NCBI GenBank assembly: GCA_003963005.1 | Contig: RXJW01000161.1 | Location: 1-39,293, forward strand | DNA from: Burkholderiales bacterium | GTDB taxonomy: Bacteria; Pseudomonadota; Gammaproteobacteria; Burkholderiales; Burkholderiaceae_C | Direction of reading: 5' to 3' | Length of the DNA: 39,293 nucleotides | Part shown: positions 35,723 through 39,293 of the stretch, piece by piece | Layout: each line of letters begins with the position of its first letter | Position numbering within the stretch: the stretch's first letter is position 1 | Translations under genes and position numbers: made by a program | Notes under the pieces: model-generated | Databases searched by the model: none | What the model was told of the DNA's origin: nothing | The model's input: the letters and a program-made list of their open reading frames with translations, nothing else

Positions 35723-36667
35723 ATGAAATCCACCCTTTTCGCCGTCGCCCTGGCCCTGCTGCTCAGCGCCTGCGCCAGCGTGGCGCCGCCACCCGCGCCT
35801 GCCGGGGACGCCCCGTCGCCAACCGCCGCAGCCCCGCTGCCCCAGGCTGGGCCGCCGGTGGTTGCACCTGGCGTCGCCGTCCGCGCCCCCAACATCGACC
35901 GCCGCTACACCTCGCAGAACCAGGACAGCCGCGCGCTCTACATCGTGCTGCACTACACCGTGCTGGACTGGGAGAAGTCGCTGAAGGTGCTGACCACCGG
36001 CGGCCAGGTGTCGGCCCACTACCTCGTGCGCGACAACCCGGTGGCCAGCTACGCGCTCGTCGACGAGAACCGCCGTGCCTGGCATGCCGGGGCCAGCTTC
36101 TGGGCCGGCAACACCAACCTGAACTCGGCCTCGATCGGCATCGAGATCGTCAACGCCGGCTTCGTGGACGGCCCGGGCGGCCGCGTCTACGCGCCCTTCC
36201 CGCAGGCCCAGGTCGACGAAGTGATCGCCCTGGTGCGCGACATCCAGAAGCGCCACAACGTGCGCCCGGAACGCATCATCGGCCACGCCGACATCGCCCC
36301 CGGCCGCAAGCAGGACCCCGGCCCCAACTTCCCGTGGAAGCAGCTTGCCGACGCCGGCCTCATCCCGTGGCCCGACGGCCCGTCGGTGGTCGTGAAGACG
36401 CTGGAGCATGAAGTCGCCCCGCGCGACGTGGCCTGGCTGCAGGAGCGCCTCGCGCGCATCGGCTACAACGTGTCACGCTCCGGCCAGATGGACGTGCTGA
36501 CCCGGGAGGTGGTGAGCACCTTCCAGATGAAGTACCGCCCGCGCGACATCTCCGGCACCGTGGACGCCGAAACGGCCGCCCTGATCGAGGTGGCCTCCAC
36601 GCCGGCCACGATGCGCGTGGCCGGCGCCGCCGAGGGCGAGACGCGGCCCTACACCTCGCGCTGGTAG
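35723..36667 (+). CDS. amiD: N-acetylmuramoyl-L-alanine amidase lipoprotein (AmiD-like)
   Basis: 314 residues. The lipoprotein signal has lipobox LSAC (Cys17), then a Pro/Ala-rich linker. The Amidase_2 domain (about 60-210) has zinc ligands His77 (VLHYTV), His188 (GHADIAPGRKQDPG) and Asp198, and Glu141 (GIEIVN) as a catalytic residue; the His-x9-Asp spacing equals that of E. coli AmiD (His151/Asp161). A C-terminal PG_binding_1 domain (about 225-295) follows. The enzyme cuts the MurNAc or anhydroMurNAc-L-Ala bond at the outer membrane and frees stem peptides. The permease gene follows after 9 bp, which directly couples peptide release to peptide uptake. Confidence 0.92.
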   Translation: MKSTLFAVALALLLSACASVAPPPAPAGDAPSPTAAAPLPQAGPPVVAPGVAVRAPNIDRRYTSQNQDSRALYIVLHYTVLDWEKSLKVLTTGGQVSAHYLVRDNPVASYALVDENRRAWHAGASFWAGNTNLNSASIGIEIVNAGFVDGPGGRVYAPFPQAQVDEVIALVRDIQKRHNVRPERIIGHADIAPGRKQDPGPNFPWKQLADAGLIPWPDGPSVVVKTLEHEVAPRDVAWLQERLARIGYNVSRSGQMDVLTREVVSTFQMKYRPRDISGTVDAETAALIEVASTPATMRVAGAAEGETRPYTSRW

Positions 36668-36676
36668 GCCCGCGGC

Positions 36677-37690
36677 ATGTTCGCCTTCCTGCTCAAACGC
36701 CTGGCCACGCTGGTGCCGACGCTGATCGGCATCACGATCGTCGCCTTCGGCCTGATCCGCCTCGTGCCCGGCGACCCCATCGAGGTGATGATGGGCGAGC
36801 GCCGGCTCGACCCCGAGACCCACGCCGCCCTCGTCAAGCGCATGGGGCTGGACCAGCCGCTGCCGGTGCAGTACGCCGACTACGTGGGCAAGCTGCTCCA
36901 GGGCGACCTCGGCCAGAGCCTCGTGAGCCGCGAGCCGGTCAGCAAGGAGTTCGCCGCGCTGTTCCCGGCGACGGTCGAGCTGGCGACGGCCGCGCTGATC
37001 TTCGCCGTGGGCCTGGGCCTGCTGCTGGGCGTGAGCGCCGGGCTGAAGCGCGGCTCGCTGCTGGACCAGGGCGTGATGGGCATGGCCACCGTCGGCTACT
37101 CGATGCCGGTGTTCTGGTGGGGCCTGATCCTGATCATGTTCTTCTCGGTGCAGCTGGGCTGGACGCCGGTGTCGGGCCGCATCGGCATCGAGTTCGACCC
37201 CGAACGCTTGACCGGCTTCATGCTGATCGACGCCTGGCTGTCGGGCGAGGAAGGCGCCTTCAAGTCGGCGCTGATGCACCTGATCCTGCCGGCGCTGGTG
37301 CTCGGCACCAGCACGCTGGCCGTGGTGGCGCGCATGACGCGCTCGTCGATGTTGGAAGTGCTGCGCGAAGACTACGTGCGCACGGCGCGCGCCAAGGGCC
37401 TGTCGCCCACGCGCGTGGTGGTGGTGCATGCGCTGCGCAATGCGCTGATCCCGGTGCTGACGGTCGTGGGCCTGCAGACCGGCAGCCTGCTCGCCGGCGC
37501 GGTGCTGACAGAAACCATCTTCAGTTGGCCGGGCATCGGCAAGTGGCTGATCGACTCGATCGCCCGGCGCGACTATCCCGTCGTGCAGGCCGGCATCCTG
37601 ATCTCGGCGCTGACCTTCATCGGCGTGAACCTGATCGTCGACGTGCTGTATGGCGTCGTGAACCCGCGCATCCGCGGAGGTGGCCATTGA
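36677..37690 (+). CDS. Peptide ABC transporter permease (DppB-like)
   Basis: 337 residues with six membrane helices. The start MFAFLLKRLATLVPTLIGIT and the sentence IRLVPGDPIEVMMGER are typical of DppB/OppB. The EAA loop that docks the ATPase is at about 228-250 (EVLREDYVRTARAKGLSPTR), and the end has the helix before NPRIRGGGH. It forms the membrane channel together with the permease encoded at 38222-39118. The stop overlaps a TTG start of the following acetyltransferase gene by 4 bp. Confidence 0.95.
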   Translation: MFAFLLKRLATLVPTLIGITIVAFGLIRLVPGDPIEVMMGERRLDPETHAALVKRMGLDQPLPVQYADYVGKLLQGDLGQSLVSREPVSKEFAALFPATVELATAALIFAVGLGLLLGVSAGLKRGSLLDQGVMGMATVGYSMPVFWWGLILIMFFSVQLGWTPVSGRIGIEFDPERLTGFMLIDAWLSGEEGAFKSALMHLILPALVLGTSTLAVVARMTRSSMLEVLREDYVRTARAKGLSPTRVVVVHALRNALIPVLTVVGLQTGSLLAGAVLTETIFSWPGIGKWLIDSIARRDYPVVQAGILISALTFIGVNLIVDVLYGVVNPRIRGGGH

Positions 37691-38148
37691 GCGCCGCCGT
37701 GCAGTTGCGCCCGTACGTGGCGGCTGACCTGGCGGCTTGCCTCGCGCTGTTCGACAGCAACGTGCCGCAGTTCTTCGCGCCGCATGAGCGGCCAGAGTTC
37801 GAAGACTGGCTGCGGGCCGTGCCGGCGGACTATCTCGTGGCCGAACGCGATGGCCGCGTGGTCGCCTGCGGCGGCTGGTACGCGCGGGGGGACGAAGGCC
37901 GCCTGTGCTGGGGCCTGGTGGACCGCGGCGTGCACCGCCAGGGGGTGGGGCAGGCGCTGCTCGCGGCCCGCGTGCAGGCCCTGCGCGCCACACCGGGGGT
38001 GCGGGCGGTCACCATCACCACGAGCCAATTGAGTGAAGGCTTTTTCGTGAAGCAGGGTTTTGAAGTGACCGAACGCGAAGTGAACGGCCTCGCCCCCGGG
38101 CTGGACCGCGTCGAGGCGCGGCTGGATCTGCAGGAGGGCCGTGCATGA
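37687..38148 (+). CDS. GNAT-family N-acetyltransferase between the two permease genes
   Basis: 153 residues from TTG 37687, whose TTGA overlaps the permease stop; GTG 37699 is an alternative. Fold marks are VQLRPYVAADLAACLALFDS, the acceptor side FFAPHERPEFEDWL, motif A GLVDRGVHRQGVGQALLAAR and motif B FFVKQGFEVTEREVNGLAPG. It is not a paralogue of obvious closeness to the other acetyltransferase in this locus. Near its end GGAGGG (38133-38138) is a strong ribosome site that would fit a directly following permease gene, but it is now followed by the 77-bp repeat. A second acetyltransferase in the operon suggests that acetylation belongs to the pathway. Confidence 0.87.
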   Translation: MSAAVQLRPYVAADLAACLALFDSNVPQFFAPHERPEFEDWLRAVPADYLVAERDGRVVACGGWYARGDEGRLCWGLVDRGVHRQGVGQALLAARVQALRATPGVRAVTITTSQLSEGFFVKQGFEVTEREVNGLAPGLDRVEARLDLQEGRA

Positions 38149-38221
38149 GTGCAGCACAGGGCCGCCCCAAGCAAGCTCGCTCCCGCCTGGCGGGACCGCG
38201 CGTCGCGCGATGGGTGCACCC
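38145..38221 (+). repeat. 77-bp coding repeat, second location
   Basis: The unit is about 88% identical to 20-96 with no gaps. It carries the same palindromes at 38181-38195 (TCCCGCC-T-GGCGGGA) and 38212-38221 (GGGTGCACCC). It lies exactly between the ATGA at the acetyltransferase stop and the ATGA at the permease start, as expected if it had been inserted at that junction and recreated it. Confidence 0.85.
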
Positions 38222-38225
38222 ATGA
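38145..38225 (+). CDS. 26-residue mini-ORF encoded by the second 77-bp repeat
   Basis: ATG 38145 overlaps the acetyltransferase stop (ATGA) and TGA 38223-38225 overlaps the permease start. It has a good ribosome site (GGAGGG, 6 bases before ATG). The peptide differs from the left copy at five residues including the start codon's base change, and keeps GRPKQARSRLAG and the end VHP. It is better placed for translation than the left copy. Whether the basic peptide does anything is unknown. Confidence 0.5.
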   Translation: MSAAQGRPKQARSRLAGPRVARWVHP

Positions 38226-39118
38226 GCGCCGTGCTGAATGAGCCGATCGAGCCGCCCGGCCCGCTGCGCGAGTTCTGGCTGGGCTTCACGGCCAACCGCG
38301 GTGCGTTCATCGCGCTGCTGGTGTTTGCGGCCATCGCGCTGGCCTCGGTGCTGGCGCCGCTGATCGCCCCGCACGACCCGATCGAGCAGTACCGCGATTT
38401 CATGCTGACCCCGCCGGTCTGGGCCGAGGGCGGCAGCACGCGCTTCCTGCTGGGCACCGACGAACTCGGCCGTGACATGCTCAGCCGGCTGCTGTACGGC
38501 GGCCGGGTGTCGCTCGGCATCGGCCTGGCGGCGGTGGTGATGTCCCTGCTGCCCGGCGTGCTGCTGGGGCTGCTGGCCGCCTTCTTCGACCGCTGGCTGT
38601 CGCCGGCCATCATGCGCGTGATGGACATCGTGCTGGCACTGCCGGCGCTGCTGCTCGCCATCTGCGTGATCACGATCCTCGGCCCCGGCCTGGTCAACAC
38701 CGTGATCGCGATCGCGATCGGTGCGCTGCCCGGCTATGTGCGGCTCACGCGCGCCGCGGCCCTGGGCGAGATCCACCGCGACTACGTCACCGCCAGCCGC
38801 GTGGCCGGGGCGGGCGTGTGGCGGCTGATGTTCATCACGGTGCTGCCCAACTGCATGGCACCGCTGATCGTGAACGCGACGCTGTCCTTCTCGTCGGCCA
38901 TCCTGGAGACGGCGGGCCTCGGGTTCCTGGGGCTGGGCGTGCAGGCGCCCACACCCGAGTGGGGCACGATGCTGTCGGCAGCGCGCGACTACATCACGCG
39001 GGCGCCGTGGGTCGTGACGCTGCCGGGGTTGACGATTTTGGTGACGGTGCTGGCCATCAATTTGATGGGGGATGGGCTGCGGGATGCGCTGGATCCGAAG
39101 TTGAAGAAGGTGGCGTGA
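38222..39118 (+). CDS. Peptide ABC transporter permease (DppC-like)
   Basis: 298 residues. The N-terminal part (PLREFWLGFTANRGAFIALLVF) and FLLGTDELGRDMLSRLLYGGR are typical of DppC/OppC. The EAA loop is at about 181-200 (LGEIHRDYVTASRVAGAG), and the end NLMGDGLRDALDPKLKKVA is canonical. It pairs with the DppB-like permease. Its start codon is supplied by the junction of the 77-bp repeat, and the palindrome GGGTGCACCC replaces a normal ribosome site, so its translation should rely on ribosomes finishing the mini-ORF. ATPase genes are expected to the right, outside the window or after the repeat-like DNA. Confidence 0.94.
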   Translation: MSAVLNEPIEPPGPLREFWLGFTANRGAFIALLVFAAIALASVLAPLIAPHDPIEQYRDFMLTPPVWAEGGSTRFLLGTDELGRDMLSRLLYGGRVSLGIGLAAVVMSLLPGVLLGLLAAFFDRWLSPAIMRVMDIVLALPALLLAICVITILGPGLVNTVIAIAIGALPGYVRLTRAAALGEIHRDYVTASRVAGAGVWRLMFITVLPNCMAPLIVNATLSFSSAILETAGLGFLGLGVQAPTPEWGTMLSAARDYITRAPWVVTLPGLTILVTVLAINLMGDGLRDALDPKLKKVA

Positions 39119-39293
39119 TGGGGGCGCTTCGCTTTGCATTCGGCTTTCTGGCACGGCCCAGCGGGGAGTTCGCCCCCGCGGGCGACCTACTTTTTGGACG
39201 ACCAAAAAGTAGGCAAAAAGTCGCCCCTGCAAAACCGCCACTGCGCTGCGCTTCTCGGCGGTTTGGAAGGGGAGCGCGTGAAACAGCCGAACT
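39119..39293 (+). repeat. Intergenic hairpin-rich element at the right edge
   Basis: No gene is seen. The stretch holds a perfect 12-bp stem CCTACTTTTTGG (39186-39197) / CCAAAAAGTAGG (39202-39213) with loop ACGA, flanked by GGCGAC and GTCGCC. Further dyads are GCGGGG...CCCCGC just upstream and AAACCGCC...GGCGGTTT downstream. I recall similar hairpin-bearing sequences with a 'CTACTTTTTGG' core as multi-copy intergenic repeats in Burkholderiales genomes. It may also terminate the permease transcript. The element runs to the window edge. Confidence 0.5.

Noticed and set aside
39119..39241. Minus-strand frame start through the right-edge element
   Set aside because: The frame only passes through the hairpin repeat and then runs antisense to the permease gene; no ribosome site.

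Overview
The window is about 39 kb of very GC-rich DNA, roughly 70% by eye, with densely packed genes, frequent 4-bp start/stop overlaps and many GTG or TTG starts. Several features point to the betaproteobacterial order Burkholderiales, probably the Rubrivivax/Leptothrix/Ideonella group. These are a PEP-CTERM (exosortase substrate) protein, the DUF3348 - DUF802 - OmpA - DUF2894 gene set, an AcoR/acetaldehyde dehydrogenase pair, and a second IF-1 gene beside a cold-shock gene. This placement is inferred from gene content, not from a marker gene. I saw no rRNA, tRNA, CRISPR array, transposase or prophage gene.

Layout. (1) 1-3798: tandem copies of a short coding repeat lead into a cell-wall recycling type cluster: an AmpG-like MFS transporter, a NagX-like acyltransferase and a GHL10 lipoprotein. 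(2) 3799-7056: a decayed stretch with a strong hairpin and an FNR-like box, then an RsbQ-type alpha/beta hydrolase overlapping a PAS-PAS-histidine kinase-receiver protein. (3) 7083-11481: a flavodoxin-fold reductase and an acetaldehyde-type dehydrogenase, divergent from an AcoR-type sigma-54 activator, with a recognisable -24/-12 promoter and a dyad between them. (4) 11686-19949: a mixed block with a chemoreceptor, DUF4149, HNH, PEP-CTERM, TonB-dependent receptor, haemolysin III, an unknown protein, a lipocalin and an SRAP/HMCES-type protein. (5) 19974-24712: a GAF-multi-PAS-GGDEF-EAL protein divergent from cspA, a small unknown protein and infA. (6) 24748-27730: an alpha/beta-hydrolase lipoprotein, a threonine-aldolase-like enzyme and a DmeF-type cation exporter. 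(7) 27837-32029: a four-gene overlapping operon that reads as an undescribed MotA/MotB-like (ZorAB-like) proton-channel motor with two accessory proteins. (8) 32037-32892: a lower-GC patch with orphan genes. (9) 32893-39118: two divergent arms encoding a periplasmic amidase lipoprotein and a Dpp/Opp-type peptide importer with a creatininase-family enzyme and two acetyltransferases, probably for murein-peptide uptake. The same 77-bp coding repeat occurs again inside this operon.

The two most interesting items are the motor operon at 27837-32029 and the 77-bp repeat. Each repeat unit is a 26-codon ORF whose ends reproduce an (A/G)TGA stop-start overlap, so units can be chained or slipped between two translationally coupled genes without breaking the coupling.
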